From Pectobacterium polonicum (GTDB lineage: Bacteria; Pseudomonadota; Gammaproteobacteria; Enterobacterales; Enterobacteriaceae), in NCBI RefSeq assembly GCF_005497185.1, contig NZ_RJTN01000024.1:1-64000 (forward strand): a stretch of DNA of 64,000 nucleotides, in the 5' to 3' direction. The position numbers and the translations under genes are program-made. Shown piece by piece: positions 1 through 11,091 of this stretch. Under the pieces are notes generated by a model. That model ran no database searches, had not been told where the DNA came from, and saw nothing but the letters and a program-made list of their open reading frames with translations. Within the stretch, counting starts at the first letter, position 1. Every line of letters begins with the position of its first letter.

Positions 1-474
<474 letters not shown>

Positions 475-672
475 AAGATTTGTTTGATTTGCTGAACTCG
501 TCAGCGATGCTCAAAGAATTAAAACTGTTTATTCGTAATGAATTTACTGTTGTTCACTCTTCAAGACTTTTTATATCGTTAAGATACGGTCTTGTGAGTG
601 CCCACACAGATTGTCTGATTATATTGTTAAAGAGCAGTGCGTTGCGGTCTTAACCGCTTCGCGAGGTGGCGT
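475..672 (-). other. rrn leader region with boxA antiterminator
   Basis: This is the transcribed leader between promoter P2 and the 16S 5' end. On the minus strand the boxA element TGCTCTTTAACAA lies at 624-636, followed by an AATCTGTGTGGGCACTCAC segment at 598-616 that closely resembles the E. coli rrn leader. boxA recruits the NusB/S10 antitermination complex. The stretch down to 475 is AT-rich and would form the 5' half of the processing stalk that RNase III cuts in the precursor. Confidence 0.85.
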
Positions 673-700
673 ATGTTACGCTTTCCACCTTCAGAGTCAA
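673..700 (-). promoter_or_regulatory. rrn promoter P2
   Basis: Read on the minus strand, a -35 box TTGACT (695-700) and a -10 box TAACAT (673-678) are separated by 16 bp, the spacing of E. coli rrn P2. The -35 box and flanking CTCTG match rrnB P2; the -10 differs from TATTAT. It lies about 200 bp upstream of the 16S gene and just upstream of boxA. Confidence 0.75.
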
Positions 701-774
701 CGTTTATTTTAAAGCGTTTTCTCTTTCTTTATCGACCCGGTTGTGTGTTCACAGCGCCGTGTCGATGGAGGCGC

Positions 775-826
775 ATTATAGGGATCTGTTTTCGTTGCAC
801 AACAACTTTCTTGATCTTTTTTTCTG
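775..826 (-). promoter_or_regulatory. rrn promoter P1 with UP-like tract
   Basis: On the minus strand TTGTGC (797-802), a 16-bp spacer and a consensus TATAAT (775-780) are followed by a GC-rich discriminator (GCGCCTCC), the arrangement expected for a stringently controlled rrn P1. An A-rich tract at about 803-826, directly upstream of the -35, is well placed for an UP element that binds the RNA polymerase alpha C-terminal domain. Fis sites further upstream were not resolved. Confidence 0.8.
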
Positions 827-963
827 TTCGCGCGTTTTTCGACCCTTTCGATGAGATCTTACGCGATCTGCGTCATTTTTCAGTTGCCGCCGCGGTATAT
901 CTGTCGATATTTTGTCTGTTAATGCGAATAATCAGCATGTGGCAAATAACTACGAGGTTGTCG

Positions 964-1512
964 ATGAGTGCAAAAACATTCCGTCGTTATAAGGGTATTT
1001 CTCCCGTTTTAGGCGAAAGAGTCATGGTCGATCATTCTAGCGTGGTGATTGGCAAGGTAACACTAGGCGATGACGTCGGTATCTGGCCCCTTGTCGCCAT
1101 ACGCGGTGATGTTAACTACATCACGATTGGTGCAAGGAGTAATATTCAGGACGGAGCAGTACTTCATATCACCCACTGCTCAGAGAAAAAACCAGAAGGT
1201 AATCCACTTATTATTGGCGAAGACGTTACTGTAGGCCATAAAGCAATGCTGCACGGTTGCCAAATAGGAAATAGGGTTTTGGTAGGAATGGGGTCAATAC
1301 TTCTGGATGGTGCCATTATTGAGGATGATGTCATGATCGGTGCGGGTAGCTTGGTCCCTCCTGGAAAACGTCTAGAGAAAGGACATCTATACCTTGGCAG
1401 CCCAGTTAAGAAAATTCGGCCACTGACACAAGAAGAAATAGAGGGGCTGGTTTACTCGGCAAATAACTATGTTCGTTGGAAAGATGAATACCTTGCTCAG
1501 GATAATGAGTAA
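964..1512 (+). CDS. yrdA: YrdA, gamma-carbonic-anhydrase-like hexapeptide-repeat protein
   Basis: The 182-aa product matches the YrdA family (E. coli 184 aa). It has a left-handed beta-helix of hexapeptide repeats from about residue 20 to 150, including the VVIG, LIIGEDVTVGHKAMLHG and VLVGMGSILLDGA segments, then a C-terminal helix (YSANNYVRWKDEYL). Histidines in HITHC and GHKAMLHGC are in the positions used for metal binding in gamma-carbonic anhydrases, so a Zn-dependent fold is likely; the physiological activity of YrdA is unsettled. The open frame extends upstream to 637, but that part lies in the rrn promoter region. ATG 964, which begins MSAKTFRRY, gives the family length and is preferred. 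The 3' end overlaps yrdB, which converges on it, by 16 bp. Confidence 0.93.
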   Translation: MSAKTFRRYKGISPVLGERVMVDHSSVVIGKVTLGDDVGIWPLVAIRGDVNYITIGARSNIQDGAVLHITHCSEKKPEGNPLIIGEDVTVGHKAMLHGCQIGNRVLVGMGSILLDGAIIEDDVMIGAGSLVPPGKRLEKGHLYLGSPVKKIRPLTQEEIEGLVYSANNYVRWKDEYLAQDNE

Positions 1513-1754
1513 TAACCCTCATCATCCCATTCTTCAGCAACAATCATTTTTTCCAATTCATCTTCAAGATCCCATCGATGTTCCCTGAACAGCGCCAGCC
1601 ACTGTTCAGGGCTATTTCCTCCGTAACGGTGCTGAAGACGTTCTGCACGTATCAGACATTCCTGCTGAAAGCCATTCACTAAAACAGGGAAACGGATCGC
1701 CATTATCTTCTCATCCCAACTTTCACGATCTGGGAACTGGATCGCTTGATTCAT
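1497..1754 (-). CDS. yrdB: YrdB, DUF1488 family protein
   Basis: An 85-aa acidic protein with the same length and N-terminus ([15 protein letters not shown]) as E. coli YrdB. It has the family core with [18 protein letters not shown] at about residues 50-67. No catalytic motif, signal peptide or membrane segment is visible and no function is established for the family. The start overlaps the stop of aroE by 4 bp (1751-1754), so the two are very probably translationally coupled. It is the last gene of the dprA-to-yrdB series and converges with yrdA. Confidence 0.9.
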   Translation of the reverse strand: MNQAIQFPDRESWDEKIMAIRFPVLVNGFQQECLIRAERLQHRYGGNSPEQWLALFREHRWDLEDELEKMIVAEEWDDEGYYSLS

Positions 1755-2578
1755 TTAGCGAGATCCTGCTTCAGTAAATCAATCACTGGCTCCACGTCCG
1801 GCATCACACCATGCCAAAGTTTGAACGCATGTGCCGCTTGTCCCACTAGCATTCCCAAACCATCTGCGTAATGGGTAGCGCCATGCTGTACGCACCATGA
1901 CAAAAAGGGTGTCAGTTGCGGCAGGTAAAACATGTCATAGCAACACGTTTTTGGAGAAATGAGTTCTGGCGGTAAGTCAGGAATACTGTCGTACATACCA
2001 GAAGAGGTTGCGTTAATGACCAGATCGAAAAACTGACCATGTAAATCGCCGAGAGCAACCGCTTGAATATCGCCAATATCACAGAAGGCCTTAGCTAAAG
2101 CATCAGCTTTAGAGAATGTCCTATTCGTCAGCACAACTGTACAGCCATAAGCCAGCAAGGGTTGGATAACCCCCCGCGCCGCGCCGCCCGCCCCCACCAG
2201 CAAAACACGATCCAGAGGTTTCACCAGCGCCAATCGTTGCAGATCGCTGAGCAAACCGATGCCATCGGTATTATCACCAAACAGGCGACCGTCACTCAGC
2301 CTCTTCAATGTATTCACCGCACCTGCACGCGCTGCACATTCGCTACGCTCATCAGCTTCGGCAAAAGCCCTCTCTTTAAAGGGCGCAGTGACATTTGCAC
2401 CACCAGCACCATCGCGAAAATACTGACGCAGCTGCGGCTCAAAATTATCCAGAGGCACTAACACACGTTGATATGTCAGCGTTATCCCCGTCTGTGCAGC
2501 AAATAACTCATGTATGCGAGGCGATTTACTATGCGCAATCGGATTACCAAAAACTGCAAAAGACGTTACTTCAGACAC
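1751..2578 (-). CDS. aroE: Shikimate dehydrogenase (NADP+)
   Basis: AroE reduces 3-dehydroshikimate to shikimate with NADPH, the fourth step of the chorismate pathway, in the cytoplasm. The N-terminal substrate domain shows [11 protein letters not shown] (10-20) and the catalytic lysine K68 in NVTAPFK. The aspartate D105 of GDNTDG completes the active site. The Rossmann nucleotide site is GAGGAARG (about 130-137), and NRT near 155 is the usual NADP-preferring motif. The start is taken as GTG at 2578, preceded by a strong GGAGGGG ribosome-binding site 3-4 nt away and giving 275 aa (E. coli 272). A TTG four codons earlier (2590) is also open but would place the SD inside the gene. It lies 19 bp after tsaC. 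Confidence 0.95.
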   Translation of the reverse strand: MSEVTSFAVFGNPIAHSKSPRIHELFAAQTGITLTYQRVLVPLDNFEPQLRQYFRDGAGGANVTAPFKERAFAEADERSECAARAGAVNTLKRLSDGRLFGDNTDGIGLLSDLQRLALVKPLDRVLLVGAGGAARGVIQPLLAYGCTVVLTNRTFSKADALAKAFCDIGDIQAVALGDLHGQFFDLVINATSSGMYDSIPDLPPELISPKTCCYDMFYLPQLTPFLSWCVQHGATHYADGLGMLVGQAAHAFKLWHGVMPDVEPVIDLLKQDLAK

Positions 2579-2597
2579 GTTCCCCTCCAACTTACCG

Positions 2598-3167
2598 TTA
2601 GCCCTGACGAATGAGCTCGCCTGTTAGTGCATCCCTGATTTCTGATGGATTCATTCTTCCGCCGACGTTCCCACACAGCACAGGAAAATCGTCGCCAAAC
2701 TGCTGCAATACGTCCTGAGCAGTGCGGCAAGGAGGTTGGCCACTTAAATTGGCACTGGTCGACACCAATGGTTTGCCGTAACGCTGGCACAGTTCCTTGA
2801 CTAATGGATGGTCACTAACGCGTACTGCAAGTGAAGAAAATTGCCCCGTTAACCACTTCGGCGTTGTATGTTTTGCAGGTAATACCCAAGTAACCGGGCC
2901 TGGCCATGTAGAAAACATCACGCCCTTCTGCTCGTCAGATAACGCGCTGTCATCAATATAAGACGCTAGTTGGCTAAAATCTGCTGCAATCAGGATCAAC
3001 CCTTTTTGCCAAGGGCGTTGTTTTAACGCCAGCAAGCGGTTAACCGCTACTTCACTATCAGGGTCACATCCCAACCCAAATACGGCTTCAGTCGGGTACG
3101 CAATCACCTGCTCATTATGTAATTCCCGCAAAACGGGAATCATTAGTTCATCAGACACATCACTCAT
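2598..3167 (-). CDS. tsaC: TsaC (YrdC/RimN), threonylcarbamoyl-AMP synthase
   Basis: TsaC makes threonylcarbamoyl-AMP from threonine, bicarbonate and ATP for the t6A37 modification of ANN-decoding tRNAs. The 189-aa protein has the YrdC/Sua5 fold signatures: [14 protein letters not shown] near residue 23, the [19 protein letters not shown]-binding stretch near 50, and [11 protein letters not shown] near 136. ATG 3167 is chosen because it gives the family length and an 8-bp overlap with the end of yrdD, which suggests translational coupling; a TTG three codons upstream is also open. The E. coli protein is 190 aa. Confidence 0.95.
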   Translation of the reverse strand: MSDVSDELMIPVLRELHNEQVIAYPTEAVFGLGCDPDSEVAVNRLLALKQRPWQKGLILIAADFSQLASYIDDSALSDEQKGVMFSTWPGPVTWVLPAKHTTPKWLTGQFSSLAVRVSDHPLVKELCQRYGKPLVSTSANLSGQPPCRTAQDVLQQFGDDFPVLCGNVGGRMNPSEIRDALTGELIRQG

Positions 3168-3717
3168 TCTTATCAACTTCTGTCGCTATTGGTTTTCCGC
3201 ATAATTTACTGGCACAAAATAGCCTGGTGCCTTGTGCCGTCTTCTTCTCAAACAATAAAGCATAATGGCAAGAAGGACATTCACCCGCTATCGGTTTATG
3301 GTTTAACGCAAACTGGCAATCGGGATAACGATCGCAAGAATGAAACACCTTACCGTAGCGAGACTTACGCTGTAGCAGCGTGCCTTCATTACACTGTGGA
3401 CATCGAATCGCCGTTTCATCAGGGCGATCGATAGTCTCTGTATGATTGCACTCAGGATAATTGCCGCAGCCGATGAACATCCCATAACGGCCTTGCCGTA
3501 GCACCAATGTAGACTGACAAAGCGGGCATTGCTGTCCATCCAACACTTTGACAATATGTCCATCAGCTTGCGCTTTAAGCGGGCGAATGAACCCACATTC
3601 CGGATACGTAGAACAGCCAAGGAATGGGCCGTGCCGACCAGAACGGATAACCAGCACTGACCCACAGTCTGGACATATTTCCTGTTTTTTTTCAGTAAAC
3701 AATTCAGGTTTAGCCAT
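3160..3717 (-). CDS. yrdD: YrdD, topoisomerase I zinc-finger-like DNA-binding protein
   Basis: A 185-aa protein made almost entirely of four C4 zinc-finger repeats of the topoisomerase I C-terminal type (CPDCGS...[14 protein letters not shown]...[12 protein letters not shown]...CDRYPDC, CPSC...CASKLC). There is no topoisomerase catalytic domain. Such standalone zinc-ribbon proteins are assumed to bind single-stranded nucleic acid, but no specific role is established. It sits 20 bp after smg and overlaps tsaC by 8 bp. Confidence 0.9.
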   Translation of the reverse strand: MAKPELFTEKKQEICPDCGSVLVIRSGRHGPFLGCSTYPECGFIRPLKAQADGHIVKVLDGQQCPLCQSTLVLRQGRYGMFIGCGNYPECNHTETIDRPDETAIRCPQCNEGTLLQRKSRYGKVFHSCDRYPDCQFALNHKPIAGECPSCHYALLFEKKTAQGTRLFCASKLCGKPIATEVDKNE

Positions 3718-3737
3718 TCGAACCGTTATTCCTCTGG

Positions 3738-4211
3738 CTATTGCACATAACCGTCATTGACCTCAAAAAGTAATTCTTCCATTTGTTGATAGGCATTCTC
3801 ACAACCGGGAACATTGAAAAGCACCATGAGAATGACCCACTTCAGATCTTCCAGATCAAATTCCTGCGTTTCCAGCGCCATCACACGTTCGATGATCATC
3901 TCGCGCGTTTCAAGATTCAGAACCTGAATTTGCTCAAGGAACAGTAAAAAGCCACGACAGTCCGCATCCAGACGCAGCGCCTCATCCTGCGTATAGATTC
4001 GCATAGCCAGAGCATCGCTCGCCAAATAAAGCGGCGCAGTTTGTCCTTCCTGAATATCGGCCAATTTTTCCAGCCAACTCAACGCGCTATAAATATCGTT
4101 ACGATGGAATCCAGCGCGAGTGAGGTCATCAGTTAACGTATCCTGATCGACACGCATTTCAGTTTCATTGTGGATGTAGCTCTCAAACAAGTACATGAGT
4201 ACGTCGAACAT
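3738..4211 (-). CDS. smg: Smg family protein (DUF494)
   Basis: This 157-aa acidic, mainly helical protein matches the Smg/DUF494 family in length and in its start ([14 protein letters not shown]) and in the segment [27 protein letters not shown] at 122-149. No enzyme motif, membrane segment or signal peptide is seen, and the family has no proven function. It overlaps the 3' end of dprA by 29 bp; this dprA-smg pairing is conserved in gammaproteobacteria. Confidence 0.9.
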   Translation of the reverse strand: MFDVLMYLFESYIHNETEMRVDQDTLTDDLTRAGFHRNDIYSALSWLEKLADIQEGQTAPLYLASDALAMRIYTQDEALRLDADCRGFLLFLEQIQVLNLETREMIIERVMALETQEFDLEDLKWVILMVLFNVPGCENAYQQMEELLFEVNDGYVQ

Positions 4212-5304
4212 GGCTTGCCCTCCTTAATCGGACATAGCCGCCGGGTACTGCTGCGATCCATCCTGCTAACTCCAGTTCTAATAGCTTAGTGACTACCTCT
4301 GGCACAGGTTGGCCGGCACGTTCAGCGACAACGTCAACAGGTGTAACCTCATCTCCTACGTTAGCCAACACGTCGGCAAATGGCAATTCGCCATTTTCTT
4401 CTTCGTTAGAAATAGTTTGCCCACTTTCCATCGGTAGCCACTGTAATTCACTCACCAACTGTTCAAGAACATCCTTCGGATGTGTAACTAGGCTTGCCCC
4501 TTGCTGGATCAGCCAATGTGTACCCTCAGTCATGGGGTTACCGATAGCTCCCGGCAAGGCAAAAATATCCCGCCCTTGCTCCAAAGCATAACGCGCAGTG
4601 ACCAACGACCCACTACGGATAGACGCTTCGATGACCAGAACGCCCAGCCCTAACCCACTAATGATGCGATTTCTTCTGGGGAAGTTGGTTGGAAAAGGCG
4701 GCATAGCAAGGGGAAATTCAGAGACCAGTGTTCCTCCATCGCCACAAATACGCTCAGCAAGCTTGGCGTGACGCTTGGGATAAATATTCTCCAGCCCGCT
4801 CCCCAGCACTGCTATTGTTTTCCCTCCTGCATCCAAGGCAGCCCGATGAGCGATACCGTCAATACCAATCGCCAGCCCACTGGTCACCGTCAGTTCATTT
4901 GCAGCAAATTCCTGTGCAAAAAAACATCCCCAGCGCTCGCCGTAAGCGCTATTACCTCGGCTACCAACGATCGATATTTGTGGCGATGCCAATAATTCAG
5001 GAGAACCAGAAACAAAAAGCAACAGCGGAAAATCACGAATATTGCTCAACAGAAAAGGATACAGTACATCTTCGCACGTCACGATATGGTGATTGGGAGA
5101 CGACAGCCAGTTGAGAGTCTCCTCCAAGACATTGGGATCATAAGCCCAGAACTGAGATATTTGAGCAGGGGACAGGCCTAATACACTCAAGGTATTGTTA
5201 TCTAAATCATTTAGATCAATAAGCTTTCTGGCAATAGCTCGACTACGCCTGATTCCCAGATGCCGTACGCCCGTCATACGTAGCCAAATTTCCGTTGATA
5301 GCAT
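4183..5304 (-). CDS. dprA: DprA/Smf DNA-processing protein
   Basis: DprA loads RecA onto incoming single-stranded DNA in transformable bacteria; its role in enterobacteria is less clear. The 373-aa protein has an N-terminal helix-hairpin-helix-like region (1-75) and a Rossmann-like domain. Visible signatures are SIVGSR (111-116), [12 protein letters not shown] (142-153), [12 protein letters not shown] (208-219) and [18 protein letters not shown] (228-245). A winged-helix-like tail follows at about 305-365. Length agrees with E. coli Smf (374 aa). It is the first gene of the leftward cluster and is divergent from def across 128 bp. Confidence 0.95.
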   Translation of the reverse strand: MLSTEIWLRMTGVRHLGIRRSRAIARKLIDLNDLDNNTLSVLGLSPAQISQFWAYDPNVLEETLNWLSSPNHHIVTCEDVLYPFLLSNIRDFPLLLFVSGSPELLASPQISIVGSRGNSAYGERWGCFFAQEFAANELTVTSGLAIGIDGIAHRAALDAGGKTIAVLGSGLENIYPKRHAKLAERICGDGGTLVSEFPLAMPPFPTNFPRRNRIISGLGLGVLVIEASIRSGSLVTARYALEQGRDIFALPGAIGNPMTEGTHWLIQQGASLVTHPKDVLEQLVSELQWLPMESGQTISNEEENGELPFADVLANVGDEVTPVDVVAERAGQPVPEVVTKLLELELAGWIAAVPGGYVRLRRASHVRRTHVLV

Positions 5305-5432
5305 CAGCGTCCCTTATTCCGCTATGTTCAGATAAGTCGTGCAATTCGGTGCTGATGCTGTCAATCGAGGCCGGAAATGTCTAGAATGTACGCTAAGACT
5401 CTTTCACTATTCAGATACAGATCTAAACACAT

Positions 5433-5945
5433 ATGTCAGTTTTGCAGGTATTACATTTCCCAGACGAGCGGCTGCGCATCACTGCGCAACCCGTAAAAGA
5501 AGTCAATGCAGATATTCAACGTATCGTGGATGATATGTTCGATACCATGTACGAAGAAGAAGGTATTGGACTGGCCGCAACGCAAGTGGATATTCACCAG
5601 CGTATTATTGTGATTGACGTCTCTGAAGAACGAGACCAACGGTTAGTGCTGATCAATCCAGAGCTGATTGAAAAGAGCGGTGATACGGGTATCGAAGAGG
5701 GTTGCTTGTCGATCCCCGAAACACGTGCACTGGTTCCTCGAGCAGAACATGTAAAAGTGCGAGCATTGGATCGTGAAGGTAATGTGTTCGAGCTTGAAGC
5801 AAGCGAGCTACTTGCCATTTGCATTCAGCATGAAATGGATCACTTGGTTGGGAAATTGTTTATCGATTACCTTTCCCCGCTTAAACGCCAGCGCATTCGT
5901 CAAAAACTGGAAAAGCTGGCTAAACAGAATAGCCGAGCCCAATAA
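5433..5945 (+). CDS. def: Peptide deformylase
   Basis: Def removes the N-formyl group from nascent polypeptides. All three deformylase motifs are present: GIGLAATQ (44-51), EEGCLSIPE with metal ligand C91, and HEMDH with ligands H133 and H137 and catalytic E134. The 170-aa length matches E. coli (169). ATG 5433 fits the family N-terminus [11 protein letters not shown]. It is the first gene of def-fmt-rsmB-trkA, with fmt 23 bp downstream, so formylation and deformylation are encoded together. Confidence 0.98.
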   Translation: MSVLQVLHFPDERLRITAQPVKEVNADIQRIVDDMFDTMYEEEGIGLAATQVDIHQRIIVIDVSEERDQRLVLINPELIEKSGDTGIEEGCLSIPETRALVPRAEHVKVRALDREGNVFELEASELLAICIQHEMDHLVGKLFIDYLSPLKRQRIRQKLEKLAKQNSRAQ

Positions 5946-5968
5946 TTTTCCCCCTGACAGGAAGCACC

Positions 5969-6916
5969 GTGTCTGATTCTTTACGCATCATCTTTGCCGG
6001 AACCCCTGACTTTGCAGCGCGTCACCTTGACGCGCTTTTATCATCAGGGCACGAGGTCGTGGGCGTTTTCACTCAACCTGACCGCCCAGCAGGCAGAGGC
6101 AACAAGCTCACTCCTAGTCCAGTAAAAGTACTGGCAGAGCAACATAGCATCCCCGTTTTCCAGCCGAAATCCCTGCGGCCGGAAGAAAACCAAGCGATGG
6201 TTCAGGCGTTAGGTGCCGATGTTATGGTCGTTGTCGCCTATGGGTTAATTCTGCCACAGCCAGTGTTATCTATGCCGCGCCTCGGTTGCATTAATGTACA
6301 CGGTTCTCTGTTACCTCTTTGGCGCGGTGCAGCCCCTATTCAGCGTGCATTATGGGCTGGAGATAGTGAAACCGGCGTGACGATCATGCAAATGGACGTT
6401 GGGCTCGATACTGGCGCAATGCTGCACAAAATTTCATGCCCCATCCTGCCACAAGATACCAGCGCAACGTTGTACGATAAACTTGCGGAGCTGGGCCCAC
6501 GTGGCTTATTGGAAACGCTGAAACAGCTTGCAGATGGCAGCGCTGTTTCTGAAGCACAAAATGACGCCCTTGCCACCTATGCAGAAAAGCTCAGCAAAGA
6601 AGAAGCACGTCTAAACTGGCAGTTATCTGCCGAGCAGCTTGAGCGCTGTATTCGTGCTTTTAATCCTTGGCCAATCAGCTATTTCATCGTCGATGAACAG
6701 CCAGTGAAAGTCTGGAAAGCTGAGATCATCACCAAAGCACATGACTCACAGCCTGGCACAATCATACAGGCAGACAAGCAGGGTATTCAGGTAGCAACAG
6801 CCGCAGGTATATTGAATATCCAAGAATTGCAGCCTGCGGGTAAAAAAGTGATGAGTGCGCAGGATCTGCTGAACTCACGTCGTGAGTGGTTCGTTCCCGG
6901 TAATATGCTGAACTAA
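5969..6916 (+). CDS. fmt: Methionyl-tRNA formyltransferase
   Basis: Fmt transfers a formyl group from 10-formyl-THF to initiator Met-tRNA. The 315-aa protein starts with [12 protein letters not shown] (9-20). The catalytic N109/H111 lie in the [17 protein letters not shown] segment and D147 in MDVGLDTGA. The C-terminal OB-like tRNA-binding domain begins near residue 205 and includes the CIRAFNPWP stretch. Length equals the E. coli enzyme (315 aa). Confidence 0.98.
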   Translation: MSDSLRIIFAGTPDFAARHLDALLSSGHEVVGVFTQPDRPAGRGNKLTPSPVKVLAEQHSIPVFQPKSLRPEENQAMVQALGADVMVVVAYGLILPQPVLSMPRLGCINVHGSLLPLWRGAAPIQRALWAGDSETGVTIMQMDVGLDTGAMLHKISCPILPQDTSATLYDKLAELGPRGLLETLKQLADGSAVSEAQNDALATYAEKLSKEEARLNWQLSAEQLERCIRAFNPWPISYFIVDEQPVKVWKAEIITKAHDSQPGTIIQADKQGIQVATAAGILNIQELQPAGKKVMSAQDLLNSRREWFVPGNMLN

Positions 6917-6926
6917 TCTATTTTTC

Positions 6927-6947
6927 ATACCGGCGTCATGCCGGTAT
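6927..6947 (+). other. Stem-loop between fmt and rsmB
   Basis: ATACCGGC and GCCGGTAT pair perfectly (8 bp) around a 5-nt loop in the 67-bp fmt-rsmB gap. It is followed by pyrimidine-rich sequence but not by a clean T-run, so it may be an mRNA-stability or processing element rather than a full terminator. Confidence 0.45.
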
Positions 6948-6983
6948 ATCCTCTCTCTTTTACGTATACGTCATCGTTAACAC

Positions 6984-8273
6984 ATGAAAAGCTCATACAA
7001 TCTACGCAGTATTGCCGCAAAAGTGGTGGGACAAGTTCTGGATCAGGGGCAATCACTCAGTGCCTTATTACCGATTCATCAACGTGAAGTCTCCGATAAA
7101 GATCGTGCACTTTTACAAGAGCTTTGCTTCGGCGTATTACGCGTTTTACCGCAGTTGGAATGGTGTATTCAACAGCTGATGGCTAAGCCCCTGACGGGTA
7201 AACAACGCACATTACATTACCTTATCATGGTTGGGATCTACCAATTACACTACACCCGCATCCCACCACATGCTGCCTTGGCAGAAACGGTTGAAGGTGC
7301 CGTCGCATTAAAGAGACCACAGCTCAAGGGGTTGATTAATGGCGTATTACGCCAATTCCAACGTCAGCAAGAAGAACTCATTCAGCGCGAATCAACACTC
7401 CCGTCTCACTACCTGCACCCAAGCTGGCTGCTGTCGCGTATTGAACATGCCTATCCAAATCACTGGCAAAGCGTTATTGATGCGAATAATCAACGCCCTC
7501 CAATGTGGCTGCGCGTGAATCGGTTACACCATACACGAGAAGCGTATTTAGACTTGCTGACGCAAGAGGGAATCGAAGCGTTTCCTCATCCTGAATATTC
7601 TGATGCGATACGACTTGCTTCTCCTTGTGCCGTCGAGCTATTGCCGGGCTTTTCACTAGGGTGGGCAACGATACAGGATGCTTCGGCTCAAGGCTGTGTC
7701 TATTGGCTTGAGCCACAAGATGGCGAACAGATCCTCGATCTCTGCGCAGCACCGGGCGGAAAAACAACACATATTCTAGAGGCTGCGCCGAAATCTCATG
7801 TGCTCGCTGTCGATATTGATGAAACTCGATTAGGCAGGGTAAAGGAAAATTTACTGCGCTTAAAAATGCATGCAGAAGTGAAACAAGGAGATGGACGTTA
7901 CCCCGACTCGTGGTGTGAAGGGCGTATGTTTGATCGCATTCTGTTGGACGCCCCTTGTTCCGCTACTGGCGTAATTCGCCGCCACCCTGATATCAAATGG
8001 TTACGCCGAGACAGAGATATCGGAGAATTGGTCGCACTGCAAAAAGAGATTATTGATGCCATCTGGCCACATCTAAAGCCAGGCGGCACAATGGTCTACG
8101 CAACTTGCTCCATTCTGCCACAAGAAAATGCCCAGCAAGTTACAGATTTCCTGTCTCGCCATACTGATGCAAAATTGGCTGATACAGGTACAAGTGAAAT
8201 GCCTGGCATACAGATACTTCCCCATGCCGATGGTGGCGATGGCTTCTTTTATGCGAAGCTGGTAAAAAACTGA
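6984..8273 (+). CDS. rsmB: 16S rRNA m5C967 methyltransferase RsmB
   Basis: RsmB methylates C967 of 16S rRNA using SAM. The 429-aa protein has a NusB-like N-terminal domain (about 1-140) and a RsmB/Nop2 catalytic domain. The SAM-binding motif is [12 protein letters not shown] (about 252-263). The two conserved cysteines fall at C325 in DAPCSATG and C375 in ATCSIL, the same numbers as in E. coli, where C375 is the nucleophile. It is 56 bp upstream of trkA in the same orientation. Confidence 0.97.
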   Translation: MKSSYNLRSIAAKVVGQVLDQGQSLSALLPIHQREVSDKDRALLQELCFGVLRVLPQLEWCIQQLMAKPLTGKQRTLHYLIMVGIYQLHYTRIPPHAALAETVEGAVALKRPQLKGLINGVLRQFQRQQEELIQRESTLPSHYLHPSWLLSRIEHAYPNHWQSVIDANNQRPPMWLRVNRLHHTREAYLDLLTQEGIEAFPHPEYSDAIRLASPCAVELLPGFSLGWATIQDASAQGCVYWLEPQDGEQILDLCAAPGGKTTHILEAAPKSHVLAVDIDETRLGRVKENLLRLKMHAEVKQGDGRYPDSWCEGRMFDRILLDAPCSATGVIRRHPDIKWLRRDRDIGELVALQKEIIDAIWPHLKPGGTMVYATCSILPQENAQQVTDFLSRHTDAKLADTGTSEMPGIQILPHADGGDGFFYAKLVKN

Positions 8274-8329
8274 CAGTGAACCCAGTATTGTCTGCAACAG
8301 ACAGCAATCAATAAACGGCATGGCTTACT

Positions 8330-9706
8330 ATGAAAATTATCATTCTTGGCGCGGGTCAGGTCGGTGGAACACTGGCAGAAAACCTAGCGGGTGAAAACAA
8401 TGACATCACTGTCGTTGACACTGATGCAAATCGGTTGCGCCAGCTTCAGGATAAATTTGATCTGCGCGTCGTTACAGGCTATGCCTCCCACCCGCGTGTT
8501 CTGCGTGAAGCCGGGGCGGAAGATGCGGATATGCTGGTCGCCGTGACCAATTCAGATGAAACGAATATGGTAGCCTGTCAGATTGCCTATTCTCTCTTCA
8601 AAACACCAAACCGTATTGCGCGTATTCGTGCTGCCGAATACATTCGAGAATCAGAGCAGCTGTTTTTACCAGAAGCCGTTCCTATTGATCATTTGATCTC
8701 CCCAGAGCAGTTAGTGATCGATAACATTTATAAACTGATCGAATATCCCGGAGCACTCCAGGTCGTCAACTTCGCTGAAGGTAAAGTGAGCCTTGCTGCT
8801 GTCAACGCCTACTATGGCGGCCCACTGGTAGGTAATGCTCTAACTTCTCTCCGCGAACATATTCCTCATGTAGAGACCCGCGTTGCTGCGATTTTCCGCC
8901 ACGATCGTCCGATTCGCCCTCAAGGTTCCACCATCATCGAAGCCGGAGATGAAGTATTTTTTGTCGCAGCTTCTCAACACATTCGTGCAGTAATGAGTGA
9001 GTTACAGCGTCTTGAAAAACCGTATAAAAGGATCATGATCGTTGGTGGGGGTAACGTCGGCGCAGGATTAGCGCAGCGGCTAGAAAAAGACTACAGCATT
9101 AAGTTGATAGAACGAAATGCTGAGCGGGCGACAGAGCTAGCGGAGCTTTTGCAAAATACAGTTGTGTTTCATGGCGATGCCTCAGATCAAGAGTTACTCG
9201 CCGAAGAACACATTGAGCAGATAGATGTATTCATCGCCATTACCAATGATGACGAAGCAAATATTATGTCAGCTATGCTGGCTAAGCGGATGGGCGCAAA
9301 AAAAGTGATGGTGCTCATCCAGCGTCGAGCTTATGTCGATCTTGTTCAGGGCAGCGTCATTGACGTCGCAATTTCTCCACAGCAGGCGACAATCTCTGCA
9401 CTACTCAGCCACGTCCGTAAGGCAGATATTGTTAGCGTGTCTTCTTTACGCCGAGGAGTCGCCGAAGCGATTGAAGCCATCGCTCATGGTGACGAGGGTA
9501 CATCGAAAGTTGTCGGCAGAATGATCGAAGACATTAAGCTCCCACCAGGTACTACTATCGGTGCAATTGTTCGCGGTGATCACGTCATCATTGCCAATGC
9601 AAATAGCAAAATTGAGCAAGGTGATCATGTCATCATGTTCTTGGCTGACAAGAAATTTGTGCCTGATGTTGAACGCCTATTTCAACCAAGCCCCTTCTTT
9701 TTGTAA
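8330..9706 (+). CDS. trkA: TrkA, NAD-binding subunit of the Trk potassium uptake system
   Basis: TrkA is the peripheral regulatory subunit of the TrkG/TrkH K+ transporters at the inner face of the membrane. The 458-aa sequence has two tandem RCK modules, each with a Rossmann glycine motif: [13 protein letters not shown] (about 7-19) and [13 protein letters not shown] (about 239-251). Each is followed by an RCK-C domain. Length is identical to E. coli (458 aa). It closes the def-fmt-rsmB-trkA group. Confidence 0.98.
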   Translation: MKIIILGAGQVGGTLAENLAGENNDITVVDTDANRLRQLQDKFDLRVVTGYASHPRVLREAGAEDADMLVAVTNSDETNMVACQIAYSLFKTPNRIARIRAAEYIRESEQLFLPEAVPIDHLISPEQLVIDNIYKLIEYPGALQVVNFAEGKVSLAAVNAYYGGPLVGNALTSLREHIPHVETRVAAIFRHDRPIRPQGSTIIEAGDEVFFVAASQHIRAVMSELQRLEKPYKRIMIVGGGNVGAGLAQRLEKDYSIKLIERNAERATELAELLQNTVVFHGDASDQELLAEEHIEQIDVFIAITNDDEANIMSAMLAKRMGAKKVMVLIQRRAYVDLVQGSVIDVAISPQQATISALLSHVRKADIVSVSSLRRGVAEAIEAIAHGDEGTSKVVGRMIEDIKLPPGTTIGAIVRGDHVIIANANSKIEQGDHVIMFLADKKFVPDVERLFQPSPFFL

Positions 9707-9796
9707 TGCGGGAACAAATTTATTACTAACCGATAATCTGGCAAAGATGTGGCTATTGGTTAGAATTAATTTATATTTTTGGCAAGGAGAACAGAT

Positions 9797-10210
9797 ATGA
9801 GTATCATCAAAGAATTCAGAGAGTTTGCCATGCGTGGCAACGTTGTCGATTTGGCGGTGGGTGTCATTATTGGTGCCGCTTTCGGTAAAATTGTCTCTTC
9901 TCTGGTATCGGATATTATTATGCCGCCGCTAGGGCTTTTAATTGGTGGTGTCGATTTTAAACAATTCAGTCTCATTCTTCGTGATGCCCAGGGCGAAATT
10001 CCTGCCGTTGTCATGAACTATGGCGCTTTCATCCAGAATATTTTCGACTTTATCATCGTCGCTTTCGCGATTTTTATAGCGATCAAGCTTATGAATAAAA
10101 TGCGTCGGAAACAGGAAGATACGCCTGCCGCCCCACCAAAACCGAGTGCAGAAGAGAAGCTATTAGCTGAAATTCGCGATTTACTTAAAGAACAACAGCA
10201 CAAACAGTAG
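9797..10210 (+). CDS. mscL: Large-conductance mechanosensitive channel MscL
   Basis: MscL opens under membrane tension and releases solutes on hypo-osmotic shock. The 137-aa protein starts [15 protein letters not shown], with the amphipathic N-terminal helix, then TM1 (about 15-45, [18 protein letters not shown]), a periplasmic loop, TM2 (about 72-100) and a cytoplasmic helix ending in KEEQQ-like residues. ATG 9797 is preceded by AAGGAG at 9784-9789; the open frame extends 18 nt further upstream, but this start fits the family (E. coli 136 aa). Confidence 0.97.
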   Translation: MSIIKEFREFAMRGNVVDLAVGVIIGAAFGKIVSSLVSDIIMPPLGLLIGGVDFKQFSLILRDAQGEIPAVVMNYGAFIQNIFDFIIVAFAIFIAIKLMNKMRRKQEDTPAAPPKPSAEEKLLAEIRDLLKEQQHKQ

Positions 10211-10240
10211 AAATCGAGTTTCTATTCGATCTCTGCTTCA

Positions 10241-10453
10241 TTACGCAAAAAGTAGAAAGGCCAGAGGTAAATAATCATTTGATTGCTTACCACTGGCCTC
10301 CCAACTACCTTTCTTCATGTGCTTGTCTTTTCTACGATAACTTCCTTTCCCTTTTTCATTCACTTCAATTCGTTGGCGAAACAGTGGGTCATGTAGCAAT
10401 GCCTCAATGGCGTTATCCTGAATTTTCCCACGCTTATGGCGATATGTAGTCAT
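10241..10453 (-). CDS. arfA: ArfA, alternative ribosome-rescue factor
   Basis: ArfA binds ribosomes stalled at the 3' end of non-stop mRNAs and recruits release factor 2; it backs up tmRNA. The sequence matches E. coli ArfA in [19 protein letters not shown] (about 10-28) and in [23 protein letters not shown] (about 35-57), with a divergent hydrophobic tail. The ATG at 10453 is preceded by AGGAG 5 nt upstream and gives 70 aa; a second ATG directly before it (10456) is too close to the SD. A hairpin inside the coding sequence (separate entry) matches the known mode of control, in which the gene yields a truncated non-stop message whose product is stable only when tmRNA fails. Confidence 0.93.
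   Translation of the reverse strand: MTTYRHKRGKIQDNAIEALLHDPLFRQRIEVNEKGKGSYRRKDKHMKKGSWEASGKQSNDYLPLAFLLFA
10258..10299 (-). promoter_or_regulatory. Intragenic processing/termination hairpin of arfA
   Basis: AGGCCAGAGGTAA (10258-10270) and TTACCACTGGCCT (10287-10299) pair with one mismatch out of 13 around a 16-nt loop. In the arfA message this structure covers codons about 52-66, before the stop codon. In E. coli an equivalent hairpin is cut by RNase III or ends transcription, which produces a non-stop arfA mRNA. Position and strength here support the same control. Confidence 0.8.
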
Positions 10454-10617
10454 CATCACTCCTAAGAAAGTCGGTTTGGTATGAACATAAAAAACGTGCA
10501 GAGTATATAGCCGAAATGGATGGATGAGAATAGAGAGGTGTGTGTTTTTCAGCTGACTCAGATATCGGCAACCTTGTGCCATGTCTGTCCATTCAAAAGA
10601 ATATTTACTTCAGATAT

Positions 10618-10645
10618 AAAAAAACCGGGTTTCCCCGGTTTTTTT
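10618..10645 (-). terminator. Terminator of the alpha operon after rplQ
   Basis: A-tract + CCGGG (10625-10629), loop TTTC, then CCCGG + T-tract (10634-10645). The symmetrical A/T flanks make it work in both directions. It lies 13 bp after the rplQ stop on the minus strand. The rest of 10457-10617 shows nothing clear; in E. coli yhdN and zntR occupy this neighbourhood, and they are absent here. Confidence 0.9.
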
Positions 10646-10658
10646 ACGCTCTTACAGA

Positions 10659-11075
<417 letters not shown>

Positions 11076-11091
11076 TTAACCTGTGATCTGG

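Noticed and set aside
637-963. Upstream extension of the yrdA frame
   Set aside because: It lies across the rrn promoters and has no similarity to YrdA; the start at 964 gives the family length.
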